From contig NC_061074.1 of the NCBI RefSeq assembly GCF_021917145.1, positions 13,125,772 to 13,189,771 of the forward strand: 64,000 nucleotides of DNA. The letters run 5' to 3'. The notes below the pieces were generated by a model. That model made no database searches. It saw only the letters and a list, made by a program, of their open reading frames with translations, and was not told where the DNA came from. Positions 1-9,991 of this stretch are shown here, in pieces. The stretch's first letter is position 1, and each line of letters starts with the position of its first letter. The position numbers and the translations under genes were made by a program. Source of the DNA: Hypomesus transpacificus (lineage: Eukaryota > Chordata > Actinopteri > Osmeriformes > Osmeridae).

Positions 1-1442
1 TGGAAATCTGGAAAAATGAAAAACAAGTCAAAGCTATGGATTTTTCTTTTTTTTTTATCAAGCCTACCTGAAAACGTCTTCTCTAGACAGTGTTTGGACT
101 TGATGTAGATTTTATACATTCATGACTGCATATTGCTCCTATTCGGTTCTTTAATTTTCCTACCCTCCCTCCAATATGACAGTCTCTTGATTTCTCCCGG
201 GACAGATTAATTTCATGCCATTGTCATTGTGAATCAAGTTTGTAATTAAAGCTGAACTTCCTTAGCAGATAAAGTGCTCAATGAAGGATGACAAAATACA
301 TATCAAGGATTTAATTAACCAATTTCAACGTTGATTTAGTAAAGATTGATACATTGAATGACCCATTTGACAAAGTAAAAAAGCAATAGTTAATGTCTAT
401 TATTTTGCTGTTTGATTAACTACTATTGTAATTGTCTTCACTTTTGCTTGCAGACCTTTACCTGTCCACATACAGAAGGCCTACATCAATAGTTTACCTT
501 AAAACATTTTTATCTGTTCAATGGCATCCATGCTTTGAAGTGAATAACGTATTATTAATCAAATAATATAGATGATTTATTATCTAATTGTTTTATAGTT
601 TTATTTTTTTATTCCCAAAAGGGTTAATATACAGAAGGCCCTAAAAATTAGAGGCCAACCCCCTGAACTGGGACTGTTTTTGTTGTTGTAGAGAGCATGA
701 TGAAACCTTATGTCACCACAGTTTGTTTACTCTTGATGGGGATGGATTGTATTGGATGAGGAGAAAGGAGTCTCAGGATGTCCCCAGTGGACAGTTAGGG
801 AGCTGGCCCCATGTTCCCTGATTAGGAATTAACCAGACTAGTAGATAATTACCAGAGAGCTCCAGAGTCTAGTCTAATTGTGCAACCTTATGTTTTGTTT
901 GACAAACAGTTTGACTCTGTGGACAGCAGCACGTTGGAGCCTTCTTTATGCGTCAGTAATGAAGTCAGCTGGGGCTAGACCAAGGCTTGACGAGAGGAAT
1001 ATTTTTCAATGGGGTAATTTCAAACCTTACACTTGTTGACCCCCCCACCCCCCCACCCCCCCATGAACATCAGCAAAACCTTTTTTGCAATTTATTCTAC
1101 TAAGAATTCAGCTTTTTAACTGTTGATCACAATTACATATTAACAATATACATAGTAACTAATGTATCATGGAAGAGTACAAGCAATTGATTTACTAATT
1201 TATTCATGAATGTGAAGAGAAGAGATACATATAAAATATATATACAGTAAAATTATTGTTTTATGTATTCCCTTAAGCTATCACATTAAACTGACTTAGA
1301 AAGATAAATATTGTAATTCATAATGATTAGGTAAATACAGTGGGCCACATAGAAATAAGCAGTAGTCATCCACTACAGTTTTTCTAGTACCATCCTTGTG
1401 AGAACAGCTCAATTCTGCTAATGCTGATGAAAATATTAAGAT
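1..1442. other. AT-rich intergenic sequence, 3' side of the odorant receptor array
   Basis: I see no gene here. The sequence is AT-rich with short homopolymers. It contains a C-rich tract at about 1039-1063 made of runs of seven C separated by A. TTTATT at about 1199-1204 is an AATAAA on the minus strand and could serve as the polyadenylation signal of the receptor gene ending at 1443, but many such hexamers occur by chance in AT-rich DNA. Confidence 0.5.
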
Positions 1443-2393
1443 TTATGGATCAAACTTAGGGTTCATTTTCTTGTTCAGGTCACAAAATAATACATATCTC
1501 AGTGCACGGTAAAACCTTTCATCCCTTAGACCATAAACAAGTGAACTCAGACACCTTGGAGCCAGGAAAAAAACAATATAATCAAAGTAAGTGACATGAC
1601 GATACCATGTCAAATCAAGTTGCCGAATAGCAGTTTCGACAAAGGGGCACCAGAACTGAATCAGACAGAGGATCAGCTGTACACCATGTAGGATCACAGT
1701 TCTAAGACCTTTGGAGGTGGATGTCTTATTCTCTACCGACGCTTCTTTGGCAACAGACATGATTTTAACATAGGTGAACACAATCGTTAAAGACATTACA
1801 AGGAAATAAAGCTGGTTTATAGCAGACCTGATGTGACTTTGCCAGGTGTAGAGGATAATGAGCATCTCCACAGAACACAACCTGTATTGTATATAGAAGC
1901 CAGGAGGAACAGAGGCAATAAAGATAGAAGTGATTATGATGGCCTGTATGGAGCTGAGGCTGTGGATGATGAAGATACAGTGTATAGCTCTGCGAGGAGT
2001 AGAAAGCTGTCCATGTCGCAGTGGCATGCAGATAGCCACGTAGCGCTCCAGACTCATGGCTGTCAGGGTTAGTGGAGTGAGAAAGTTCAACATAGACACT
2101 GGAAAACAAATAACTAGACACAACCAAACTGGCATAGTGATTGTGAATATGTATAAGAGAAGAAGGATGTTAGTCATAATCAGAAACAGACTGTCAACCA
2201 TCAGTATGTGAGCAAATAAGATATAACGTGCAGTTCTGTGAAAGATGCCTCTTTTGAAGAACGTGAAGATGAGCAGGAAGTTGACAGACAGGAAGATTCC
2301 AATCAACATCTGCACTACTACGACGCTGTCACTCATAAATTGTCGTGAGTTTGTGGCAGTACCACCTGCCACTGTTGTGTTGTTTTTAACCAT
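1443..2393 (-). CDS. Odorant receptor, fish 131-2-like, intact
   Basis: This is an intronless seven-transmembrane receptor of 316 residues, the usual size for an olfactory receptor. It should sit in the ciliary membrane of olfactory sensory neurons and signal through a G protein. The N-terminus carries an NNTT glycosylation site (residues 4-7). The end of the third membrane segment reads MSLERYVAI with Arg117, the ERY variant of the class A GPCR DRY motif. The sixth segment contains HGVQLILC, and the seventh ends in VYGLRDERFYRAL in place of the mammalian NPxIY-type motif; this pattern is that of teleost receptors annotated as odorant receptor 131-2-like. It is the most divergent of the three copies in the array. 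The start at 2393 was chosen because NNTT follows it at once, as in the other copies. The ligand cannot be read from the sequence. Family assignment is from recognition of the motifs, without a search. Confidence 0.93.
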   Translation of the reverse strand: MVKNNTTVAGGTATNSRQFMSDSVVVVQMLIGIFLSVNFLLIFTFFKRGIFHRTARYILFAHILMVDSLFLIMTNILLLLYIFTITMPVWLCLVICFPVSMLNFLTPLTLTAMSLERYVAICMPLRHGQLSTPRRAIHCIFIIHSLSSIQAIIITSIFIASVPPGFYIQYRLCSVEMLIILYTWQSHIRSAINQLYFLVMSLTIVFTYVKIMSVAKEASVENKTSTSKGLRTVILHGVQLILCLIQFWCPFVETAIRQLDLTWYRHVTYFDYIVFFLAPRCLSSLVYGLRDERFYRALRYVLFCDLNKKMNPKFDP

Positions 2394-2796
2394 GTCTCTA
2401 GCTGTTAAAACCTCTCAATCTAAGCTGCCAGAACCTGTGTTTCATAACATTTTTACAATTACAAGAACTATCAATCTAAAGTGATACAATAAGAAACAAC
2501 AAACATCTCCTAGAGGGTAAAAAAGTTCAGTGAGTAAATTTAAATGCTCTGCTCTTTAGCAATGAGATGAGGTATAAGTTGAGCTTTTCTACAACAAAAA
2601 GACTCATCCCGTGGCAGCAATCCAGTTGTAAGAAATTAACGACACAGTTTGCCCTCATCTGAATCCAAAGGCAATTTCCCTCTGAGATCCGCTCTGCTCA
2701 ACCATTTTTATGCAAAACTGAAGTATCTCTCACATCAAGGCAGCGATGTGTCATTGTCTCCAAGGGATTTGACTCACACCGTTAACAGTGGTTACT

Positions 2797-2850
2797 ACAT
2801 TTAGTCATTTAGCAGCATTTATCCAGAGCGACTTACAGTAATTACAGAGA
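2797..2850 (+). repeat. Dispersed teleost SINE/LINE-tail-like motif
   Basis: The stretch contains TTTAGTCATTTAGCAG followed by TTTATCCAGAGCGACTTACA, a motif that recurs in thousands of copies across fish genomes as part of short interspersed or LINE-tail repeats. Only the conserved core is present. I cannot name the exact family without a repeat library. Confidence 0.55.
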
Positions 2851-2899
2851 CATTCCCCCGTACTACCACAACAAGAAAAAGCATTTACTGATTACGCAA

Positions 2900-2960
2900 T
2901 GTGACACACGTGTGCATTGATGTGACTCACGTGTGCATTGATGTGACACACGTGTGCATT
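2900..2960. repeat. 21-bp tandem repeat, about 2.9 copies
   Basis: Three consecutive copies of a 21-bp unit built around CACACGTGTGCATTGATG; the middle copy differs by one base (CTCACG for CACACG). Each unit contains a palindromic CACGTG E-box-type hexamer. It lies directly before a LINE fragment. Confidence 0.85.
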
Positions 2961-2976
2961 CATTATCGGCAGGAAG

Positions 2977-3525
2977 CTCCCTGCCCTACAGGACACCTAT
3001 CAAACACGATGGCTCAGGAAAGCTGGCAGGATCCTAAAAAACTGTTGCCACCCATCCTCCAGTCTTCTTAACCCGTTGCCTTCTGGCAGGCGATACCGAA
3101 GTATTCGGTCACGCACACGTAGACAGTTTCTTTCCAAGGGCCATCATGCTTCTGAATGAACATTTATATGTATATTGATACACTGTCGACACACTCAAAC
3201 TAGTCACTTTACAAACAGTCACTTTAGCTACTGGTTGCACAATCAGCAATATTGCACTAAGTGGACCCTACTTGTCTCTAGGTTAGTATAGGATATTATG
3301 TGTATTATAGGTTTAGAATACTCTATTGCTTATTATTTTGTATATTTAGGAGGTTTATTGTATTATATGTTGGCTTATCATAGGTTTAAACTTGTTCTGA
3401 GTACATATGTCATGTTATACCAGGTTACTTTGTGTTGTCTTGTCCTAAGACTTTCAGTGCCCAGTCTGACTCTGTGTTGGTCTGTGTACCTGACAAAATA
3501 ATACTTGATTTTGAACTTGAACTCT
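2977..3525 (+). mobile_element. Decayed non-LTR retrotransposon (Rex/L2-type LINE) 3' end
   Basis: Translation from 2977 gives a short C-terminal reverse-transcriptase segment with LQDTYQTRWLRKAGRIL and LLNPLPSGRRYRSI, ending at a stop near 3160. The LPSGRRYR block close to the C-terminus is typical of Rex1/L2-type LINE ORF2 proteins in fish. The following non-coding part ends in a TTTTGAACTTGAACT tail near 3509-3523, as in these elements. The upstream body is missing, which fits 5' truncation during insertion. Confidence 0.72.
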
Positions 3526-4235
3526 ATGTCTTGCAGGCCATTTGGTTAATATTTTTTTTTCTACAACCACAGAGTCACTTTAGGTGTGTCAATGGATGTA
3601 ATAAGAAACCAGTACAGAATAATGGGTTTAGCATGAAGTGAGGCTTTATTCAAAACTGTTTAACAAAAAAATACAACAGTTTAATACTTCTTCCGTTGAG
3701 AGGAAACGCTTCGGCTGTCGAGTACAACTCTCGACGGACTCTCTGTATTTGCTCAGCAGAGCACAAAAGCCAAGTATTGCAGGGCCAGAAACCATAACTC
3801 ATACTTTCTTCTCCTATCATGAACTCCCTCTCTTTGGTGAGTTGTCCCCTTTTAACAGGGGAGTTGTGTCTGATTAGCTGACAGTGTACAGCAGTGTGCC
3901 CCACCAGGTGACTGTAGTGGAGGGAATGGAATGAAAACACCTGTCTGTGAAGCAGACTGTGCCAGAATTCTGGTCTTTGAATGTTTGGTTATAGAAACAT
4001 GATTTAGAAACAAGAATTTAGAATTGCATTAAACACATTCAACAGAAGTTCTATATGTTGACGCCAAAACCATCTGCTTCCACACATGTTGTGTGTTGCC
4101 CCTCCCTCTGTGTGCACTTGTTTGTTATTTAAGTTTTGTACTTTTATTTCCACTGTATTTCTTTCTATTTATGTTGAGTACACACCTTCAATGTGTGTCT
4201 ACAAATATTGCAAAACCTCTACTTTTCCATCTTCT
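3526..4235. other. Spacer between odorant receptor copies, no gene seen
   Basis: Short open frames on both strands (for example around 3640-3940) lack start context, splice sites or recognisable domains. I see nothing to support a gene here. Confidence 0.5.
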
Positions 4236-4500
4236 ACCATGATTATCATGAATACATGAATGGAATGGATACAATAATGTCATACATGCAAATCATATGT
4301 AATGTTTAGTAGTAGTTTATTTGTACCAATAAAACAAATACAAATCATTAAAGCAGATTAAAATGTTATTTGCTATGTCATAGCCTACACTGTTGAAGAT
4401 CCCACTGCCCCAGCCAGACTACAGTGCATGTAAACATGTTCAGTGTGTCTTATTAATAACTGTGAGAAAGTATGTTGTGAATATGTGAACATGTTTTCTA

Positions 4501-5439
4501 TTATACAAATACTTTTTTTCTTCTGAACCCACACAATATAATCTCTTTCAGTGCATGGTAAAACGTTTCATCCCTCAGGCCATAAACCAGTGGACTGAGA
4601 CACCTTGGGGCCAGAATAAAAGCAATGTAATTAAAGTACCTGACATCAATATACAATCTCAAATCTATCTGTATTATAGCAGTCTCAACGAAGGGGCACC
4701 ATAACTGTATCAGACAGAGGATCAGCTGTACACCATGTAGGATCACAGTTCTGAGACCTTTGGAGGTGGATGTCTTATTCTCTACCGACGCTTCTTTGGC
4801 AACAGACATGATTTTAACATAAATGAAAACAATTGTGACAGACATGACTAGGAAGTAGAACTGGCTTATAGCAGATGTGAGGTGACCCTGCCACGGATGG
4901 ATCACAAGCATCTCCAAAGTACACAACTTGTATTGCACGTAGAAGGCAAGAGGAACAGAGGCAAAGAACATAGAATCTGTTATGATGGCCTGTATGGAGC
5001 TGAGGCTGTGGATGATAAAGATACAGTGTATAGCTCTGCGAGGAGTAGAAAGCTCTCCATATCGCAGGGGCATGCAGATAGCCACGTAGTGCTCCAGACT
5101 CATGGCTGTCAGGGTTAGAGGAGTGACAAAGGTCAACACAATCAATACAGTACAAATGATTAGACACAACCAAGCTGGCATAGTGATTCTGAAATAGATC
5201 AGGTTCAGAAGGATGTCAGTCAGAATCAGGAAAAGACTGTCAGCCAGCAGTGTATGAGCGAATAAGATATAGCGTGCATTTGTGTAAAATATTTCTCTTC
5301 TGAAGAAAGTTAAGATGAGCAGGAAATTGATAGACAGGAATATTCCAATTAGCACCTGCACTACCATGACATTCACATTGATTGCTTTCTGTAAGGATGT
5401 GCTAGCATTTCTTGCAGCAGTTGTGTTGTTTTCAACCAT
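4501..5439 (-). CDS. Odorant receptor, 131-2-like, open but with ERY arginine changed to histidine
   Basis: An intronless 312-residue seven-transmembrane receptor, very close to the pseudogene copy at 6357-7295 and more distant from the copy at 1443-2393. It keeps the N-terminal NNTT glycosylation site, the long TM6 block with HGVQLILCLIQ and the C-terminal VYGLRDETFYHAL. The end of TM3 reads MSLEHYVAI: position 117 is His (CAC) where both sister copies have Arg (CGC). That arginine (R3.50) holds the inactive state and contacts the G protein in class A GPCRs, so coupling may be impaired. The change is a CpG transition. The gene is otherwise open and could be expressed; whether it works is inference. 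Confidence 0.92.
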   Translation of the reverse strand: MVENNTTAARNASTSLQKAINVNVMVVQVLIGIFLSINFLLILTFFRREIFYTNARYILFAHTLLADSLFLILTDILLNLIYFRITMPAWLCLIICTVLIVLTFVTPLTLTAMSLEHYVAICMPLRYGELSTPRRAIHCIFIIHSLSSIQAIITDSMFFASVPLAFYVQYKLCTLEMLVIHPWQGHLTSAISQFYFLVMSVTIVFIYVKIMSVAKEASVENKTSTSKGLRTVILHGVQLILCLIQLWCPFVETAIIQIDLRLYIDVRYFNYIAFILAPRCLSPLVYGLRDETFYHALKEIILCGFRRKKVFV

Positions 5440-5782
5440 ATCTCTTTGCTATAATCCAGTATAACGCATTCAAACGCTATGTTACAAGATAAAAGGATCC
5501 TTTAGTCTTCCTGTAACCTAAAGACTCATCCCATGGCAACAACACAACTGCAAGAAAAAAGTGCTCAAGTCCATCCTCTACTGAGCCCAGAGACAATTTC
5601 CTTCTGAGATCTGCTCTGTTCAATTATATTTATAGGACACTGACACATCTTTCAAAGCAAAGGGAGGCAAGGATGTCTTATAATCACCAAGGGGTTTCTT
5701 TCATATTGCTAACAGTGAATGCCCATTACTGGGCTGAACCACAAACTATGCCTGTCTGAAAGACAATTCAACAGTGTGATTT

Positions 5783-5796
5783 GGGGGGGGGGGGGG
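5783..5796. repeat. G homopolymer, 14 bp (short allele of the duplicated tract)
   Basis: A run of 14 G on the plus strand in the 5' flank of the second receptor copy. The matching site in the next tandem copy (7636-7657) has 22 G, so the tract has changed length since the duplication. Confidence 0.9.
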
Positions 5797-6356
5797 AATT
5801 GTCACCTAGGGTTAGCCTCTAGTGTAGCTCTATTTGATCATATCCAAAAGGTGGACAATGGAGGTGTTTGATAAAATTCGAAGTCAAGTGTGATCAAATT
5901 AGTGGGCTGCTATCTGTCTCATTAGAACATGATTCACAACATAATACTACTGACTGGCCTCACATTTGTGAACCTCCTTACTATATGTTTCCACAATGTT
6001 TGCAAGTACCATGATCATCATGAAAACAGAAACTGAAGGGAGTCTATTATGATTCAGAAATGCAAGACATTCATATTTTATGTTTATCCAAATGCAGGCA
6101 AATAAATGCAAATCATATGCAATGTCTAGTAGTAGTTTAGTAGTTTCTTTATATTAATAACAAAGTACAGATCATAAAAGCAGAATTGTCTGTTAAAACG
6201 TGACATTAAATCACAAATGTTTGTTGTTTGCAATGTTATAGCCTACACTTTTGAGGATGCCACTGCCCCAGCCAGAATACAGTGCATGTAAACATGTTCA
6301 GTGTGTCTTCTCAATAACTGAGAAAATATGATGTGAATATGTGCAAATGGCTTCTA

Positions 6357-7295
6357 TCATACAAATAAAGGTATTCTTCTGAACCCACAAAATATAATCT
6401 CTTTCAGTGCATGGTAAAACGTTTCATCCCTCAGGCCATAAACCAGTGGACTGAGACACCTTGGGGCCAGAATAAAAGCAATGTAATTAAAGTACCTGAC
6501 ATCAATATACAATCTCAAATCTATCTGTATTATAGCAGTCTCAACAAAGGGGCACCATAACTGTATCAGACAGAGGATCAGCTGTACACCATGTAGGATC
6601 ACAGTTCTGAGACCTTTGGAGGTGGATGTCTTATTCTCTACCGACGCTTCTTTGGCAACAGACATGATTTTAACATAAATGAACACAATTGTGACAGACA
6701 TGACTAGGAAGTAGAACTGGCTGATGGCAGACGTGAGGTGACTCTGCCATGGATGGATCACAAGCATCTCCACAGAACACGACTTGAATTGCACATAGAA
6801 GGCAAGAGGAACAGAGGCAAAGAACATAGAATCTGTTATGATGGCCTGTATGGAGCTGAGGCTGTGGATGATAAAGATACAGTGTATAGCTCTGCGAGGA
6901 GTAGAAAGCTCTCCATGTCACAGGGGCATGCAGATAGCCACGTAGCGCTCCAGACTCATGGCTGTCAGGGTTAGAGGAGTGACAAAGGTCAACAGAAGTA
7001 ATACAGTACAAATTATTAGACACAACCAAGCTGGCATAGTGATTCTGAAATAGATCAGGTTCAGAAGGATGTCAGTCAGAATCAGGTACAGACTGTCAGC
7101 CAGCAGTGTATGAGCAAATAAGATATAGCGTGCATTTGTGTAAAATATTTCTCTTCTGAAGAAAGTTAAGATGAGCAGGAAATTGATAGACAGGAATATT
7201 CCAATTAGCACCTGCACTACCATGACATTCACATTGATTGCTTTCTGTAAGGATGTGCTAGCATTGCTTGCAGCAGTTGTGTTGTTTTCAATCAT
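6357..7295 (-). pseudogene. Odorant receptor 131-2-like pseudogene, single premature stop
   Basis: The reading frame is colinear with the 312-residue copy at 4501-5439 and needs no frameshift. Codon 126 is TGA (plus-strand TCA at 6918-6920) where the sister copy has CGA arginine in the MPLRYG motif just after TM3. This one CpG transition truncates the protein after the third membrane segment. The rest of the frame, including TM6 HGVQLILC and the C-terminal VYGLRDETFYHAL, is intact, so inactivation must be very recent. Unlike its open sister, it retains the ERY arginine. The aligned start is Met at 7295; the frame stays open to an upstream ATG at 7319, which is not shared by the sister. A sequencing error or segregating polymorphism at 6919 is possible. 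Confidence 0.9.
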
Positions 7296-7635
7296 ATCTC
7301 TTGTTGCTAAAATACACAATAATGCATTAAAACACTATGTTGAAAGATAAAGGGATCCTTTAGCTTCCCTGTAACCTAAAGACTCATCCCATAGCAACAA
7401 CACAACTGCAAAAAATAAGCGCTAAAGTCAATTCTCTAATAAGCCTAGTGACAATTTCCTTCTGAGATCTGCTCTGCTCAATGATATTTATAGGACACTG
7501 ACACATCTTTCAAAGTGAGGCAAGGATGTCTTATAATCACCAAGGGGTTTCTCTCGTATTTCTAACAGTGAATGCCCATTACTGGGCTGAACCACAAACT
7601 ATGCTTGTCTGAAAGACAATTCAACAGTGTGATTT

Positions 7636-7657
7636 GGGGGGGGGGGGGGGGGGGGGG
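7636..7657. repeat. G homopolymer, 22 bp
   Basis: A run of 22 G on the plus strand, the expanded counterpart of the 14-G run at 5783-5796 in the tandem copy. Confidence 0.9.
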
Positions 7658-8218
7658 ATTGTCACCTAGGGTTAGCCTCTAGTGTGGCTCTATTTGATCA
7701 TATCCAAAAGGTGGACAATGAAGGTGTTTGATAAAATTCGAAGTCAAATGTGATCAAATTAGTGGGCTGCTATCTGTCTCATTAGAACATGATTCACAAC
7801 ATAATACTACTGACTGGCCTCACATTTGTGAACCTCCTTACTATATGTTTCCACAATGTTTGCAAGTACCATGATCATCATGAAGACAGAAACTGAAGGG
7901 AGTCTATTATGATTCAGAAAAGCAAGACATATTTATATTTTATGTTTATCCAAATGCAGGGAAATAAATGCAAATCATATGCAATGTCTAGTAGTAGTTT
8001 AGTAGTTTCTTTATATTAATAACAAAGTACAGATCATAAAAGCAGAATTGTCTGTTGAAACGTGACATTAAATCACAAATGTTTGTTGTTTGCAATGTTA
8101 TAGCCTACACTTTTGAGGATGCCACTGCCCCAGCCAGAATACAGTGCATATAAACATGTTCAGTGTGTCTTCTCAATAACTGAGAAAATATGATGTGAAT
8201 AAGTGAAAATTGCTTCTA

Positions 8219-8273
8219 TCATACAAATAAATGTATTCTTCTGAACCCACAAAATATAATCTCTTTCAGTGCA
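8219..8273 (-). pseudogene. 3' stump of a fourth odorant receptor copy
   Basis: These 55 bp match the last 18 codons of the pseudogene at 6357-7295, including the stop, the CCCACAAAATATAATCTC block and the CTTTCAGTGCA end. The 3' flank before it (from about 7983) also matches. The match ends abruptly at 8273, which marks the breakpoint of the tandem array. Only the receptor C-terminus remains, so it cannot encode a receptor. Confidence 0.88.
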
Positions 8274-8984
8274 GTCTTTAGTCTAGGGTCACTTTATCAT
8301 ATCTGAAAGGTGGACAGTAGATGTTCACCAAAAAGATTATATGTGAGTAAAAAAAATGTATATTGTATTTTTACTTGAGGTTGCAGCTTGAGCATTCCTG
8401 ACAATGTTATGAGTGACATGCGTTATGTAATAAAATAAAAAACAGGCATTTTAGGCTATTGAACTTTTCATTTTGATCTTTGTGCCCTACAGTCTTGATG
8501 TGTTTTTCTTAATGGAGACCCCTGATAATAATAATGTTTATGAGTCATTAGCTCGAACTCATGAAGCTTATTTTCTTCTCAATATCATTAAAAGCTCATT
8601 AATTATTAAAAGCGTGTCATGTTGGTTAACTAATGAGGAACCGCTCTTGTTTTTGGAGAAAGCTGGGGCTCGTTCTTTGTTTTTCTAATGTTGTTTCTAA
8701 TTAGGATTATGGTACGAGAGGGACCGAATATATCCTAATGAGGCCTTAGAGTCTGTTTGAGCTATCTTGTGGAAACAAATCCTTATATTTATTATTATTT
8801 TCATTTGTGTTCCAAAAATATTGATGTTTTAATTGGTAAACAGGGGACATGAAGAAAAATAAAAAACTGATCATATCACCACCGGTGATTGACATGGAGG
8901 GGTTAATTAACACATGAACTTTATCTGGTAATACCTAATGAGGAATTTCATCATGATCGGGACAAACATGCCATTGAACAATGA
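8274..8984. other. Unique AT-rich sequence beyond the array breakpoint
   Basis: I find no gene. A 71-residue open frame at 8473-8688 has no recognisable domain and no splice-site support. The sequence is AT-rich. Confidence 0.45.
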
Positions 8985-9272
8985 TGTCAAATCAGGGGAG
9001 GATCTAGAGATTTTCATTCGGGGTGGCAGTGGGGTGGCAGAAGTAAGTTATTGGGTGGCCTCATGAAGGCCAATCAAAACCTAAAGGGGAGTACAGTACT
9101 CCCTATGGTAAATGATTAGGCTATAACATTGTAGTTAAATTAAACACTAATATTTATATTATTTATTTAATTGTTCTGTAATGTACAAATTATGTTTTTC
9201 CATGGGAAGATTGGGGTGGCACAGATTTTTTATTGGCCCTTGCCACCCCTTAGATCCGCCACTGCGTCAAAT
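8985..9272. mobile_element. hAT-type MITE with target-site duplication
   Basis: The element runs from 8993 to 9264 (272 bp) and starts CAGGGGAGGATCTAGAG. Its end reads TTAGATCCGCCACTG, the imperfect reverse complement, which gives CAG...CTG termini typical of hAT elements. It is flanked by TGTCAAAT (8985-8992) and CGTCAAAT (9265-9272), an 8-bp target-site duplication matching at 7 of 8 positions, also a hAT hallmark. There is no transposase frame, so it is a non-autonomous element. The GGTGGC motif recurs inside it. Confidence 0.85.
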
Positions 9273-9408
9273 AGAGTTTTGTTTGTTTTTTACCACAAAA
9301 GAGAGCTCTTCAAGTTAGATTTACTAAGAGGGAAGAGAGTGACACATTTTCATACCCCCCCCCCCCCAACTATAGCTCTATATTATCTGAAGACCCACAA
9401 GTCACCCT

Positions 9409-9412
9409 CCCC

Positions 9413-9443
<31 letters not shown>

Positions 9444-9468
9444 ACACACTCACACACACATACACACT
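9409..9468. repeat. C homopolymer (21 bp) followed by a (CA)n microsatellite
   Basis: A run of C at 9409-9429 passes directly into CA repeats to about 9468. A shorter C run lies at about 9355-9368. Open frames crossing this tract are low-complexity artefacts. Confidence 0.85.
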
Positions 9469-9638
9469 ATTATTGGCAGTGGCACTGACATTTACATAAC
9501 CTGACCTCTAGTGCAAGACTGACGTTTCATGTGCGTAATGGATGTCTTTCTGGACTCAGATGCCAGTGGGCAGTTTTACAGGGACAGTAAATGGATCAAT
9601 ATGTTTGTGTACCGTTGTAGGAGGCTATTAAGGCAGCC

Positions 9639-9707
9639 GTATAAATAGTCCGGAGACCTTACGGACTCAGCAGGCCAGAAGAGAGCAAGTTGGAGTAAAG
9701 GAATAAA
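9639..9707 (+). promoter_or_regulatory. TATA box and close AATAAA: possible diablo promoter or solo-LTR core
   Basis: TATAAATAG starts at about 9640. An AATAAA follows at 9702-9707, and GGTGGCGACAGATAGGG lies just beyond at about 9744. The TATA box is about 350 bp upstream of the diablo start codon and could be its core promoter. The tight pairing of TATA, AATAAA and a tRNA-primer-like TGGCGAC also resembles the R-U5 end of an LTR. I cannot decide between the two from the sequence. Confidence 0.3.
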
Positions 9708-9991
9708 CTTTCAGAGTAGCTTTTTGTTATATATTTCCCCAGCAGGTGGCGACAGATAGGGCCTACTTATTTGTGTTGAAAATATATTCAGTGAAATGTT
9801 TAAATAATACTTTTTGGTAAAGACCATTTATAAAGGAAGTTGCACTTAATTATTTACGTTACAATTACATTGACTCAGTTAAAAAGGGGTCACCAGATCT
9901 AAGAGAAATGCAAGCTTTTCGTCATTGCTCGATTTGTGCTAATGGGGGAGTTCTTCATAGTCGGACGGACTTCTTATTGCAACGGACTAAC

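Larger units (their letters stand above)
4236..8273. repeat. Tandem duplication unit of about 1.86 kb carrying odorant receptor genes
   Basis: Matching blocks recur at a spacing of about 1860 bp. The 3' flank beginning TAGCCTACACT is near 4382, 6240 and 8101. The receptor coding regions lie at 4501-5439 and 6357-7295. The 5' flanks with the G-run are at 5783 and 7636. The long flank 5930-6120 is almost identical to 7790-7982. The third copy stops 55 bp into the receptor gene, at about 8273. Very high identity between the second and third flanks suggests the last duplication is recent; the first flank is more diverged. Confidence 0.92.

Noticed and set aside
1765-7029. Second long frames of about 120 codons inside each odorant receptor gene, and antisense frames of about 78 codons
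   Set aside because: They lie in other frames of the receptor genes and follow their conservation, with no independent domain.
9171-9488. 105-codon frame with Pro and His-Thr repeats
   Set aside because: It runs through the MITE end, a C homopolymer and CA repeats; low complexity only.
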